From Segatella copri DSM 18205 (lineage in GTDB: Bacteria > Bacteroidota > Bacteroidia > Bacteroidales > Bacteroidaceae), in NCBI RefSeq assembly GCF_025151535.1, contig NZ_CP102288.1, positions 2,303,501 to 2,367,500 on the forward strand: a stretch of 64,000 bases of DNA, in the 5' to 3' direction. Positions within the stretch are counted from its first letter, which is position 1. Every line of letters starts with the position of its first letter. The notes beneath the pieces were generated by a model. It made no database searches. It was not told where the DNA came from and saw nothing but the letters and a program-made list of their open reading frames with translations. Made by a program: the position numbers and the translations under genes. This document shows positions 52,839-62,443 of this stretch, piece by piece.

Positions 52839-54632
52839 ATGAGTGCTAATAAAATAACTTTAGGACAGTATATCGATGGTAAGACGATCCAAATACCATG
52901 TTATCAGCGTGGATATATTTGGGGAAAGGAGCATGTTGGCTCTAAAAATTCTGTGAGTTATATGCTTGATACTTTATGTGAGGGTTATAAAAACTCTACG
53001 GACATCTTTATCCAAGGCATTACCGTTGCTATAGAAGGTGACAAATATTCTGTTATAGATGGTCAACAGAGAAGTACATTTTTTTATCTATTACTCAAAA
53101 CTTTGGGTGTAGAGCATCCTTTTACCATCGAGTATAATAGCAGTAGAGGTAGTACAGTCGGTGGTGGTAAAGTAAATCCTGGAGAATGGTTAAAGAATTG
53201 CAATGAAGATGAAGAAATAACTACTCAGGACGGTTATTTTTTCAAGAAGACTATCTGTTTGATAAAGAAGCATGAACTTTATACTAAGAATAAGAATGAA
53301 ATAATCAAGTATATACGTCAACATGTTTACTTCTTGCTCATTAATATATCTCAGGAACTTGCCGTCTCAACATTTACCATGATGAATGGCAATAAGGCCA
53401 TTATGCAAGATTATGAACTAATTAAGGCAGACTTGCTTCGCATGGCTTCTTTAGGGACTGGTGGATATACTAATAATCAGGCTAGTGAGTGGGACAATAT
53501 CTCATTGCGTAGTAGATATGCCCATGAATGGGATAGATGGCTTCATTGGTGGAACCAGGAAGAGGTAAAACTTATGTTTAATTGCCAAAATCCGATGGGC
53601 TGGCTTTTGAAGACCGAATTTGAAGACAATAAAAGCGGATTGTTTGAAGCCTATAAATTAAAATTAAAAGAGAATAATAAGGCAAAGAATCCTGCATTTT
53701 CAGCAAAGTACCTTTTTTCTCAGTTAAGAGATTGCCAGCACAAGTTTGAAGATGTTTTTTCACTTCCAAAGGAGGCGAACTGCTTTGGAGTGATAATGAG
53801 GTTGCTATCTAATGACCAAGACAAAATAGGCTTTATCAAAGCATACTTTGGTTATACAGGTGAGAAAGACAAATGTAATGTGCAAGATTTAAAGCTTGTT
53901 GTAGATTTACTTTTGATTGGTTTCACCTACAAGAATATAGTTCATCATGATTTTGAAAAGAAAGATAAAATAGAAGAATTTCGTCAGACATTAGCTCAGA
54001 ATCCAATTTATGGTGTGAATAATGAGCTTGCATATAATTATCTCTTGGTTAGAAATGTTGAGAGAGACACTGAATTGAATAGAAAGTTTGACTTTACTAT
54101 TGTGGCAGGTAATCGCTCCTTGGAGCATGTCTATCCAAAGTCAATGGTTTTACATTTACAAAATAATGACATCTATAGAGGAGATAGTGAACTATTAAAG
54201 TATGAAAAGGATTTCAAAGATGAAGATTTTAATAAGCAAAATGGTTCTTTGAAACTTGGCGAAATAATTATGGAAAAAGGCTATATTTCAAGAGATGACA
54301 TCCAAAATCATTGGAAAGATTTAGTCAAAGATAATTCATCGGAGCTGTCTTTGGATTTGGCATCTGTTATATTGTCAGAACACAGCATTGGCAATTTGTT
54401 GCTATTATACGGAAATAACAATTCTGAATTTGGTAATATGTTGCCTGAGAAAAAACGACAAAGCTATTTTGATTTGAGTAAAGTTTTTTTCAGCAGCCGT
54501 CATCTTTTGCATACAGTGTTTAGTTTCGCTCAATACCAAAAGTTTGACGAATCAGCCATTTGCCAAAATCAGTTGGATGTAATCAATGATGTTGAGCAGC
54601 GCATCAAATATGTGGAATTAATAATTAAGTAA
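52839..54632 (+). CDS. DUF262/DUF1524 protein, GmrSD-like (gene 1 of pair)
   Basis: A 597-residue protein from ATG 52839 (MSANKITLGQYIDGKTIQIP). The N-terminal DUF262 domain has the DGQQRS motif at 74-79, and FTMMNGNKAIMQDYELIKAD follows. The C-terminal DUF1524 region carries the His-Me/HNH-like NRSLEHVYPKS near residues 425-435 and IGNLLLLYGNNNSEFGN near 515. GmrSD-type enzymes with these domains cut modified phage DNA after nucleotide hydrolysis. The open frame reaches 52692, but that extension is hydrophobic and lacks family similarity. It lies 5 bp before the next gene. Confidence 0.87.
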   Translation: MSANKITLGQYIDGKTIQIPCYQRGYIWGKEHVGSKNSVSYMLDTLCEGYKNSTDIFIQGITVAIEGDKYSVIDGQQRSTFFYLLLKTLGVEHPFTIEYNSSRGSTVGGGKVNPGEWLKNCNEDEEITTQDGYFFKKTICLIKKHELYTKNKNEIIKYIRQHVYFLLINISQELAVSTFTMMNGNKAIMQDYELIKADLLRMASLGTGGYTNNQASEWDNISLRSRYAHEWDRWLHWWNQEEVKLMFNCQNPMGWLLKTEFEDNKSGLFEAYKLKLKENNKAKNPAFSAKYLFSQLRDCQHKFEDVFSLPKEANCFGVIMRLLSNDQDKIGFIKAYFGYTGEKDKCNVQDLKLVVDLLLIGFTYKNIVHHDFEKKDKIEEFRQTLAQNPIYGVNNELAYNYLLVRNVERDTELNRKFDFTIVAGNRSLEHVYPKSMVLHLQNNDIYRGDSELLKYEKDFKDEDFNKQNGSLKLGEIIMEKGYISRDDIQNHWKDLVKDNSSELSLDLASVILSEHSIGNLLLLYGNNNSEFGNMLPEKKRQSYFDLSKVFFSSRHLLHTVFSFAQYQKFDESAICQNQLDVINDVEQRIKYVELIIK

Positions 54633-54637
54633 AACGT

Positions 54638-57028
54638 ATGATACATGAAAATATAAAGTCAGATGATAATCGTTTGAAATCAAGTCAGTTGTATGATTTA
54701 AAGGGATTATTTGTAAGTTCAGATAATTCCAAGATTGTCATACCTGATTTACAGAGAGATTATTGCTGGGGAACTACAGGTAATCTGGTAGTGGACTTTG
54801 TAGACAACCTCATAAAACACTTTGAGGAGAATAGATCAAAGGATTTAATCATAGGACTTATCTATGGTTATTATGAGAAGGAGCGTCCTTATTTGCAGCT
54901 TTGTGATGGTCAGCAGCGTTTGACAACATTGTATTTGTTACTTGGCTTACTGAATATTATGTCAGAAGAAGAGAATCCCTTCCAGGATTTCTTGATTTCA
55001 GATTTTGAGTATAATTTGGATGATAAAGAGCCAACGTTATTATATGCGATAAGAGATTCTTCACTATATTTCTTATCTGATTTAGTATGCAAGTTCTTTA
55101 TCAAGTCTGATAAGAATAAATATGCTTGGCAAGATAACATCCCTAGCGATTTTATCAAAAAGCAGAGTTGGTGGTTCCATGAATATGAGTCAGATCCAAC
55201 TATCCAGAGTATGTTGGTTGCTTTGGATAAGATGGCAGAATTGCTGAAAGATAAGAAATTTGATGTTATTGCCCTTGGTAAGTATATCACAGAACACCTA
55301 TTCTTTGTCTATTATAATATGGGCAACAGGAAAGATGGTGAAGAAACATTTGTCATTATTAATACTACAGGTGAGCCATTGACTTCTACAGAGAACTTAA
55401 AACCTCTTGTAGTAACTCATGATGATAAGAGCAAGTGGAAGAGAAATAGTGAGATTTGGGAAACAATCGATAATTATTTTTGGAATCATAGACGTAAAGA
55501 TGAGGAGACTTCCGATTTAGGCATGAAGGAGTTTCTGCGCATGGTTGCTGCTATTTTTAATCCTGAGAGAGCAATCGCAGATTATCTATCACGTGAGAAA
55601 AATGACTTCAAATTCCCTTATGAAAACATTTCTATACAACAGATTGACACTGTGTTTCAAAATTTCAAGAAATTGGATACAAATCCTACATTGATGGAAA
55701 TATGTCAAAAAATGTCTCTTACAGCTAGTGGCGAATTTAGTAAGCAGAAAGATTTGAAAGAGTACTTTGTCATTTTGCCACTGATTAAGTATCTTATGGA
55801 ACATCCTTCTGCAGAGGATATTGATATAAAGCGAGTGTATGAATTCCTTTACAACATCACTCGTTATACTGTTATCAGAAGTCAAGAAAATCAGATTGCT
55901 GATGCAATCCATGTGTTAAGTAAGTTGGAAGGCAATGACATTTGTGGACTGCTTGATATGGATGCAAAAGAGCACAAGATTTTGACAGATGAAGAATTGC
56001 TTAGATTGAGAATCTATAAAGAAAATGAAAGTAAACGTGAAAGTATAGAGCAATTGTTTGACGACATGTCAAAAAGATCGGTATGTCCTGTTTTGCACGG
56101 AAGAATTTCTACCATTATAAAATGGGCAGGATTTGACGAGAATGGTTGTTTTAATAAGGATAAGTTTGCTCTTATAAAGCAGAAGTTCGAGCAACTATTT
56201 TTTAAGTACCACCAGACTGTATCAGACTTAACTGCCATATCATTTGCTTGTTCTGTGGATATGGATAAATATCCTGTTCATACAGGAAGTGATAACTATT
56301 CTTTTTTGTATAATTTAGATGATTGGTATGACCGTTTCTTTAAAGGTGATACTAGTGTGCAAACTGATAAAATTGATAGTGATAAGTCTGCTAGTGAAGA
56401 GGATAGACTTTCCGTCAAATTGGGTAAGTATATTGATACTTTAAAGCTTGACGATATGGTATCAAGCCAAATTAGCATTATTGATAGTTGGTTGTTGAAT
56501 GCTTCTCATTCGAAGAATATTTTCTTTCAGTTTGTCGAATATTTTAAACAAGTTGGCTTTTGGAAAAGTAACGGCTATAACATAAAGTTTAATGAGGGTG
56601 GTTCTTGGGGCAGAATGTTGAGAATAAAAGATACTCGTTTCACACAGATAATCTATAGCTCGAATAATAACTATCGCGACATTTATCTCTATGGGAATGC
56701 TTTTGTCAATAGTGGGGAGAAAAATTCTAAATGGAAACGAATAGAATGTTGGAAAGGTGATTATGTATGCCTTTTTTCTGATTTGATAAATTATGATGTA
56801 GCCATAGAATTATATTTTGATGATGATTCTTTAGGTTATCTATCAGTATTCCAAAGAGATAACGGTAAGAAAAAATTACCGTTCTTTGATAAGGTTGTTC
56901 AAGAATTCGAGTTGAAGGAAGATGATAAGGAAAAAGCTGGTATATATTATTCCAGCCATGAATCTCCAAAGGATATTATGGATAAAATGAATAGTATCAG
57001 GGAGTTTATTGCCAGTAGTCTTTCTTAA
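54638..57028 (+). CDS. DUF262 protein without visible HNH motif (gene 2 of pair)
   Basis: A 796-residue protein with DUF262 motifs: VIPDLQRDYCWG near residue 33, CDGQQRLTTLYLLLGLLN at 89-106 and FVIINTTGEPLTSTENLKP near 238. Unlike gene 1 it shows no LEHVYP-type nuclease motif; the C-terminal 250 residues (EGGSWGRMLRIKDTRFTQII, WKRIECWKGDYVCLFSDLI) form an unrecognised domain. With gene 1 it makes a two-gene unit, perhaps regulator or sensor plus nuclease. GC content is lower than in the housekeeping part of the window. Confidence 0.85.
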   Translation: MIHENIKSDDNRLKSSQLYDLKGLFVSSDNSKIVIPDLQRDYCWGTTGNLVVDFVDNLIKHFEENRSKDLIIGLIYGYYEKERPYLQLCDGQQRLTTLYLLLGLLNIMSEEENPFQDFLISDFEYNLDDKEPTLLYAIRDSSLYFLSDLVCKFFIKSDKNKYAWQDNIPSDFIKKQSWWFHEYESDPTIQSMLVALDKMAELLKDKKFDVIALGKYITEHLFFVYYNMGNRKDGEETFVIINTTGEPLTSTENLKPLVVTHDDKSKWKRNSEIWETIDNYFWNHRRKDEETSDLGMKEFLRMVAAIFNPERAIADYLSREKNDFKFPYENISIQQIDTVFQNFKKLDTNPTLMEICQKMSLTASGEFSKQKDLKEYFVILPLIKYLMEHPSAEDIDIKRVYEFLYNITRYTVIRSQENQIADAIHVLSKLEGNDICGLLDMDAKEHKILTDEELLRLRIYKENESKRESIEQLFDDMSKRSVCPVLHGRISTIIKWAGFDENGCFNKDKFALIKQKFEQLFFKYHQTVSDLTAISFACSVDMDKYPVHTGSDNYSFLYNLDDWYDRFFKGDTSVQTDKIDSDKSASEEDRLSVKLGKYIDTLKLDDMVSSQISIIDSWLLNASHSKNIFFQFVEYFKQVGFWKSNGYNIKFNEGGSWGRMLRIKDTRFTQIIYSSNNNYRDIYLYGNAFVNSGEKNSKWKRIECWKGDYVCLFSDLINYDVAIELYFDDDSLGYLSVFQRDNGKKKLPFFDKVVQEFELKEDDKEKAGIYYSSHESPKDIMDKMNSIREFIASSLS

Positions 57029-57182
57029 AAACTGGTTAATGTTGGATATATAAGTGTCTCTCTTACCATCGCATAGGAGAGGTGTTTTGAAATAACTCAT
57101 TTTTCAGTCAGTAAAATTAACGAAATTCAGATAATATGTGGATAGCTATTGCTTATCGATATATTATCTGAATTTAGTTCTA

Positions 57183-58121
57183 CCTCAAATCCGCAACTAA
57201 GCCCTTCAACGTCCTTCTTGCGTGTACACGTTCTCTCATTACTGAATTATCAGATAAATTGAGGCTAAAACACCCACTTCAGCTCACAACATCCCCTTAC
57301 CCCACTATGCGACTTGTAGCCTTGAGTCCGAACTTCTTTACGTCAAGTCTTTGGATAATGGCCTTGTAGAAGTTACGGATAAGTGCTGTAAGAAGAAGAA
57401 ACACAGTATTCTCTGCCATGAAGGACTTGGGCAATCTGTCCCACCCGAAACCATTGTTCATATCATCGAAGATACGTTCCTTTCCTCCACGATTTCCTCG
57501 GAACATGATCCGCAATCAGCTCTGAAACGATTGATAGTAAGTCCGTTCTGTTCACTCTTCAGCGTATCCTTCTGATGAAAACGAACATTTGTGTTACCAT
57601 CGCTATTCTCAATGCCAACAATCAAGTCGCCAATAACCGCCACGCCAGGGCGATAACCAAAGAACTTCTTGTATGCAGGCTTTGCATCATACTTCTCAGT
57701 CTCTATGAACTGATGGTAGAAATCAACATCATACATCTCACCCTCTTTAAGTTGACCAGATGCAAAAATACAATTGAGCAGTGACATCCTCAATGCATGA
57801 GCCACCACAGAAGTAGATACTCAAGAGAAAACAGATGATTTCGCTGTACTGATAACCGAACAATCTACACCTTAGACCGAGGGGTGAGTCTATTGCAGAT
57901 GACAATGTAGAGTCAAATTGCTCCATGATTGAAAATTTTCCTCCCAAAAGAGTGAGTTTCTCAGATTTTATTTGTATTTTTGCCATGCCTATCGCTGGAT
58001 TTTCTTGTTTTCTTTTGCAACACTAAGATAAGTGAATTCTTCGACATGGCAAAATTCGGGGCAACTTTTTGTTGCTCAGGATATTATAAAAGTTTAAATT
58101 TATAGTGTTGCGGAATTAAGG
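57183..58121 (-). pseudogene. Right IS1380 remnant, deleted and frameshifted
   Basis: Minus-strand pieces of one transposase are in order: MAKIQIKSEKLTLLGGKFSI (57986), KKFFGYRPGVAVIGDLIVGI and FRADCGSCSEEIVEE (57808-57480), [19 protein letters not shown] (about 57470). Several deletions and frame changes make it inactive. Near the 3' end a deletion joins two copies of ATGCGACTTG that are 174 bp apart in the left remnant. Ends: CCTCAAATCCGCAAC at 57183 and its imperfect complement at 58107-58121. Confidence 0.85.
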
Positions 58122-58166
58122 ATGAAATAAATCTATCTTGTGCAACATATTTTCCTACTTTTCCGT

Positions 58167-58174
58167 TATTTTTG
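58167..58174 (+). promoter_or_regulatory. -7 box of the WYL regulator
   Basis: TATTTTTG is an exact TAnnTTTG match, 24 bp before the ATG and 46 bp past the end of the composite transposon. Confidence 0.65.
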
Positions 58175-58197
58175 TACCAAAATAAAAGAAACAGAAT

Positions 58198-59106
58198 ATG
58201 GCTATCAATCAATTGAACAAATATGTCTGGCTCGTGGAAACCATCCATCGAGCCAGAAAAAGGGGCGGCATCACACTAAGAGAAATCCAAAGCAGATGGA
58301 AGGATTCTGATCTCAGCGAAGGAACGGAACTCTCTCGCCGTACCTTCATCAACAACCTCCATTCCATCGAGGAACTGTTTGAAATCAGCATCTGCTGTGG
58401 CAGCGGATACCGCTATTACATTGAGTATGGCGACTGCTTCGAGGAAGGAAGTGCCAGAAGTTGGATGCTTAATGCCTTCTCCCTCAATGCCATGGTTGGC
58501 AACAGTCACAAGCTCAAGGAGCGTGTACTCCTGGAAGATATGCCTTCTGGCAGAAACTATCTGGAAGACATCATCAAGGCAATGCGTGACAACCGCGTCA
58601 TCTCCATATCCTACTATAGCTTCAATACAGAGAAGTATCATGAATTTGATATTCATCCTTATTTCGTAAAGGCTTTCAAGAAGCGTTGGTATGTGGTGGC
58701 TTACAGTCCTGGCACAGATGACATCAGATGCTATGCGCTCGACCGTATGGAGAATGTCACCATCTCTGAAGAAACATTCAAATTGCCTGAGGATCTGGAT
58801 CCTGCTGAATATTTCAAGGATTGCTTCGGCATCATCAACAACGAGGATTCTGAGGTGCAAAAGGTGGTACTCAAGGTGGATGCATTCCAAAGTAACTATA
58901 TTCGCAACCTTCCTCTCCATACCTCACAAAAGGAAACGGAGCGCACAGATGAATATTCTATCTTTGAATACCATCTGAAGCCTGAATTCGATTTTGAACA
59001 GGAGATATTCTCCAACATGGATACCATGGAAGTATTGGAACCTCAATGGCTAAGGGAGGATATTGCCGAAAAATTGAGAAATCTCACAAAGAAATACCAG
59101 ATTTAA
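58198..59106 (+). CDS. WYL-domain transcriptional regulator
   Basis: A 302-residue protein: N-terminal helix-turn-helix (GITLREIQSRWKDSDLSEGT, LSRRTFINNLHSIEE), then a WYL domain (NRVISISYYSFNTEKYHEFD, PYFVKAFKKRWYVVAYSPGT, YALDRMENVTI) and a WCX-like C-terminal part. WYL regulators bind nucleic-acid ligands and often control defence genes. It converges with the AAA ATPase gene; the composite transposon sits just upstream. Confidence 0.92.
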   Translation: MAINQLNKYVWLVETIHRARKRGGITLREIQSRWKDSDLSEGTELSRRTFINNLHSIEELFEISICCGSGYRYYIEYGDCFEEGSARSWMLNAFSLNAMVGNSHKLKERVLLEDMPSGRNYLEDIIKAMRDNRVISISYYSFNTEKYHEFDIHPYFVKAFKKRWYVVAYSPGTDDIRCYALDRMENVTISEETFKLPEDLDPAEYFKDCFGIINNEDSEVQKVVLKVDAFQSNYIRNLPLHTSQKETERTDEYSIFEYHLKPEFDFEQEIFSNMDTMEVLEPQWLREDIAEKLRNLTKKYQI

Positions 59107-59171
59107 TCAATTAAGGAATAACAGATTTAATCTATCAAGAAATATCAGATACAATCATCTGAAACTAGGAG

Positions 59172-59213
59172 AAAAAGGCGGCAAATACATTTTTCGTATT
59201 TACCGCCTTTTCT
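59172..59213. terminator. Bidirectional terminator between WYL and AAA genes
   Basis: The stem AAAAGGCGGCAAATAC / GTATTTACCGCCTTTT (one mismatch) has T or A runs on both sides, so it can serve both convergent genes. Confidence 0.85.
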
Positions 59214-59227
59214 TTATGGGTGATGCA

Positions 59228-60907
59228 TCAGAACCCAACCTTTCTCTTGGGGGTTCTTCCTTCCAGCCTTTCACTATCGCAATACCCGACAAGAGATTTG
59301 AGCATATCCGCCGGTTTGCCATGCAAAATGGATTGGATGGTATAATGGCGGGCAATGTTCTCTATCTCTCCACCACTGAAATCATATCTGGCGGCAAGGA
59401 AAGAAGCATCAGCATCATTCAAAGATGGTATCATCGTTTGCCAAATCTGTAAACGACCATGCAAATCAGGCTTTTCGAACTTCACTTTATAAAGGAAACG
59501 ACGCTCGAAGGCCTTGTCCATATTCTCGGCAAGATTGGTTGTGGCAATAAGAATGCCATCAAGCTGCTCTATCTCCTGAAGAATGATGTTCTGGATATTG
59601 TTCTCCAGTTTATCCACAGCCTTCTCTGCACCCACCATACGCTTGCCGATGATGGCATCAGCCTCATTGAAGAGCAGAATAGGAGTCTTTGCCGATTGTT
59701 TCACCATCTTTCTGTAATCATCAAAGATACCCTTGATGTTCTTTTCGCTCTCCCCTACCCACATACTCTTGATATCCGAGATGTTAACCTGTATAAGGTC
59801 ACGACCCGTTTTCCTGGCTATCTGAAGAACCGTCTCCGTCTTTCCGGTACCTGGTGCACCATAGAATAGGCAGGCAAAGCCACTTCTGAAATTGGTTTCC
59901 TTCAAGCGGTCTCGGATACCCTGGAAATTCTTTTCATCCAAAAGAGCTGCGAGTTCTTCTACCAGTTTACGTTCCTTGTCGTTGTAAAACAGCTGTTTAG
60001 GCTTGATACTCTCAAAGGATAATATGCCACCTTTAGGACGGGAGCCTCGCATAGCAAAAAGGTTCATCTCCGAAAAGAGCAGCTTCTTCGCACTGTCTGT
60101 AATCTTAAAGGATTCCCTGTCGGCAAAGCCGTCATCGTTGGTATATTCTATGAACTTTTTCTGCAAGAAACGATGATTGCCTTGGTTAAGGTCTCGCTTA
60201 GCCCATCGCCAGACCGACTCACCTTCCTCATAGATGAAATCCAATTCATGGCAACGGATGTCATCATCGCCATCAATAACAAAGAGTGTACACAGCAAGA
60301 TGAAAAGCGGAAAGTCTTTATCCTCCACATTTATATCATACAATGCCATTGCCTTGACAAAAGCCAGGTTGCTATTCTTGACAACCAGCGCTCTGAGTTT
60401 CTTTCTCAAAACCTGCTTGTTCAGTTTTTCGCAGCGGCATTTCGAGAAAAGTTCATCAAACTTATCAAACATTTCTCTGGCTGTGAATTCATCCACATCC
60501 GAAGGAATATATCGTCGATTATGCTGGAATGCCTCCATCACCTCCATCGGGATGCTATAGCTGAGTCCTTCTATCCGATTCTGACAAACATATTCCTTAT
60601 CGATAAGTTCCTGAGTTTCGTTGGAATATCTGAGCAATGTCAGGATTCTACAATCCAGGAATTCCGTCAAATCAGAAAACCGGATATGGGTATCATAACA
60701 CCGGTCGGCAAAGAGGGCCATAATAACACTTGCTCGCTTGGAGATACACAGTTTATCAGAAACAAAAACAAGATACGGATCTGCTTTCTGATAAAACTCT
60801 TCTCCGAGAGAAGACCCTTTTGCCTTTTCTACGATTATTTCGAAGGCCTGGAGCAAGTCTATCGGCTCCACATCTGTTTTATCTGATATTTGCTTAACCA
60901 TCATCAT
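59228..60907 (-). CDS. AAA+ ATPase (CDC48/FtsH-like ATPase domain)
   Basis: A 559-residue protein. The N-terminal 330 residues are unrecognised and mostly helical. The AAA core has Walker A FYGAPGTGKTETV near residue 350, Walker B PILLFNEADAIIGKRM near 405, sensor LIATTNLAENMDKAFERRF with an arginine finger, and a lid (FSGGEIENIARHYTIQ). Walker B reads NEAD instead of DEAD/DEID, so the usual first Asp is Asn, which may affect hydrolysis. It is a typical stand-alone Bacteroidota AAA protein; the partner is unknown. Confidence 0.88.
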   Translation of the reverse strand: MMMVKQISDKTDVEPIDLLQAFEIIVEKAKGSSLGEEFYQKADPYLVFVSDKLCISKRASVIMALFADRCYDTHIRFSDLTEFLDCRILTLLRYSNETQELIDKEYVCQNRIEGLSYSIPMEVMEAFQHNRRYIPSDVDEFTAREMFDKFDELFSKCRCEKLNKQVLRKKLRALVVKNSNLAFVKAMALYDINVEDKDFPLFILLCTLFVIDGDDDIRCHELDFIYEEGESVWRWAKRDLNQGNHRFLQKKFIEYTNDDGFADRESFKITDSAKKLLFSEMNLFAMRGSRPKGGILSFESIKPKQLFYNDKERKLVEELAALLDEKNFQGIRDRLKETNFRSGFACLFYGAPGTGKTETVLQIARKTGRDLIQVNISDIKSMWVGESEKNIKGIFDDYRKMVKQSAKTPILLFNEADAIIGKRMVGAEKAVDKLENNIQNIILQEIEQLDGILIATTNLAENMDKAFERRFLYKVKFEKPDLHGRLQIWQTMIPSLNDADASFLAARYDFSGGEIENIARHYTIQSILHGKPADMLKSLVGYCDSERLEGRTPKRKVGF

Positions 60908-61136
60908 ACAACATTAATACATTCTTTTTTGGATGCAAAATTAAGTTGTACCTATGAAAGTTGGTTTCACAGTTTGAGAAATTTTTCTTCTGCGTAGTAT
61001 TTTTGATAGATAAGCACTGTCAAAATGCAAGTTTTAAAAATTATTAGGAAAAGAAGTGGCGATAGTTACATAAAAAGTAGTATCTTTGCATTACATAAAA
61101 CATGTAACATAAAACATGGAATAGATATAAAACGTT

Positions 61137-62270
61137 ATGGAACAGCTGAATAACCCATTTGTTATCTACGGATATAAGGGAGCAGAATACTTCTGCGACC
61201 GCAAGAAAGAGACGGAAGTCATCATGAAGGCTTTGCAGAATGAGCGCAACATCGTGCTCATCTCTCCTCGACGCATCGGAAAGACGGGACTCATACACCA
61301 TGTCTTTGAGAACATCAGTAAGCAGGAGCCTGAGACGCATTGTTTCTATCTCGACATCAATGCCACAAGAAATCTGAGCCAATTCATCCAATTATTGGCA
61401 AAGACGGTTATCGGGAAGGTTGATACTTTCTCGCAAACTGCCATGCGCAAGATTACCACTTTCTTTGCCGGCTACAAGCCTACGATGTCGTTTGATGAGA
61501 TGACGGGAATCCCTACCTTCTCGATTACGGTTTCACCAAGCCAGAGCGAGGATTCTCTCAAACATATCTTCGAGTATCTGAAACAATCGGAAAAACGAAT
61601 CTATATTGCCATCGACGAGTTCCAGCAGATAGCCGAATATCCCGAAGATGGCACAGAGGCCCTGCTGCGCTCCTATATCCAGTTTTTGCCGAATGTATAT
61701 TTCATCTTTGCAGGCAGTAAGCAGCACATGATGACCGACATGTTCCTGTCGGCAAAGCGCCCATTCTATCAGAGTTCGCAAATTCTCAATCTTCCCCTCA
61801 TCAACCAGGATGAGTATCACCGTTTTGCCAACAGATGGATGGGAACCCGGAATCTGACCATGGATCCTGATACCTTTGCCTATCTATATAATAAGGTGGA
61901 TGGTCAAACCTGGTATATCCAGGATATTCTGAACCGTCTCTATCAGAACGGAAAGGAAATTACGACAGCGGAAATTGATGATGTAACCCTGGAACTGGTG
62001 AACGAGCAGGAAGTGGCATTCGTGAATTACTACGATTCCCTTACGGACAATCAGGCTGCCCTTTTATCTGCCATTGCCCAGGATAAGGCTGTCACCTCCA
62101 TTCTTTCGCAGGATTTCATCAGCCGCCACAACTTGCCTGCTGCCAGCAGCGTGAGTCTTGCTCTCAAGACGCTGATCAACAGAGAATTCATCTACAAGTA
62201 CAATGGCAGCTATATCATCTACGACCGCTTCTTCGGGATGTGGTTGAGGAAGAACTGCGCTGGAAATTAA
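61137..62270 (+). CDS. AAA ATPase (ATPase_2 type), copy B
   Basis: A 377-residue near-duplicate of the protein at 45436-46569, with the same P-loop SPRRIGKT and Walker B IYIAIDEFQQIAEYP. The visible differences are Thr for Pro in KVDxFSQ, Ala for Thr in DNQxALL and Ser for Cys in NGxYIIY. Silent changes are more frequent than amino-acid changes, which suggests that both copies are under selection. It also carries the two ATAAAACATG leader repeats. Confidence 0.87.
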   Translation: MEQLNNPFVIYGYKGAEYFCDRKKETEVIMKALQNERNIVLISPRRIGKTGLIHHVFENISKQEPETHCFYLDINATRNLSQFIQLLAKTVIGKVDTFSQTAMRKITTFFAGYKPTMSFDEMTGIPTFSITVSPSQSEDSLKHIFEYLKQSEKRIYIAIDEFQQIAEYPEDGTEALLRSYIQFLPNVYFIFAGSKQHMMTDMFLSAKRPFYQSSQILNLPLINQDEYHRFANRWMGTRNLTMDPDTFAYLYNKVDGQTWYIQDILNRLYQNGKEITTAEIDDVTLELVNEQEVAFVNYYDSLTDNQAALLSAIAQDKAVTSILSQDFISRHNLPAASSVSLALKTLINREFIYKYNGSYIIYDRFFGMWLRKNCAGN

Positions 62271-62280
62271 TCATTGCAAA

Positions 62281-62326
62281 AAAATCCGAAACAGATAGCT
62301 GCCATTACTTCTGTTTCGGATTATCT
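62281..62326 (+). terminator. Terminator of ATPase copy B
   Basis: The stem AATCCGAAACAG / CTGTTTCGGATT is followed by ATCTTTTCG, as in copy A. Confidence 0.8.
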
Positions 62327-62443
62327 TTTCGTATTCTTTTTCTTTCTTTTCCTTTCTTATTCTTCCTTAAAACATCGCCCAAGCATATACTAAACTTTAT
62401 CAGGAATCTCTTCCCCCATCAACGCCAAATGATATGAAATCGC

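Larger units (their letters stand above)
51837..58121. mobile_element. Probable IS1380-type composite transposon with DUF262 cargo
   Basis: Two IS1380 remnants lie in the same orientation at the ends. The outer left end starts CCTCAAATCCGCAAC and the outer right end is the complement of CCTTAATTCCGCAAC (12 of 15 identical). ATGAA flanks both outer ends (51832-51836 and 58122-58126), consistent with a 5-bp target duplication made when the whole unit was inserted. The cargo is a sigma-factor fragment and two DUF262 genes. Confidence 0.65.
61001..62370 (+). repeat. Duplicated ATPase unit, copy B
   Basis: Nearly identical to 45301-46648, including leader repeats, -7 box (TATCTTTG), gene and terminator. 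The 3' flank continues TTCTTCCTTAAAACATCG, as in the ORF-less copy at 43516. Confidence 0.85.
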
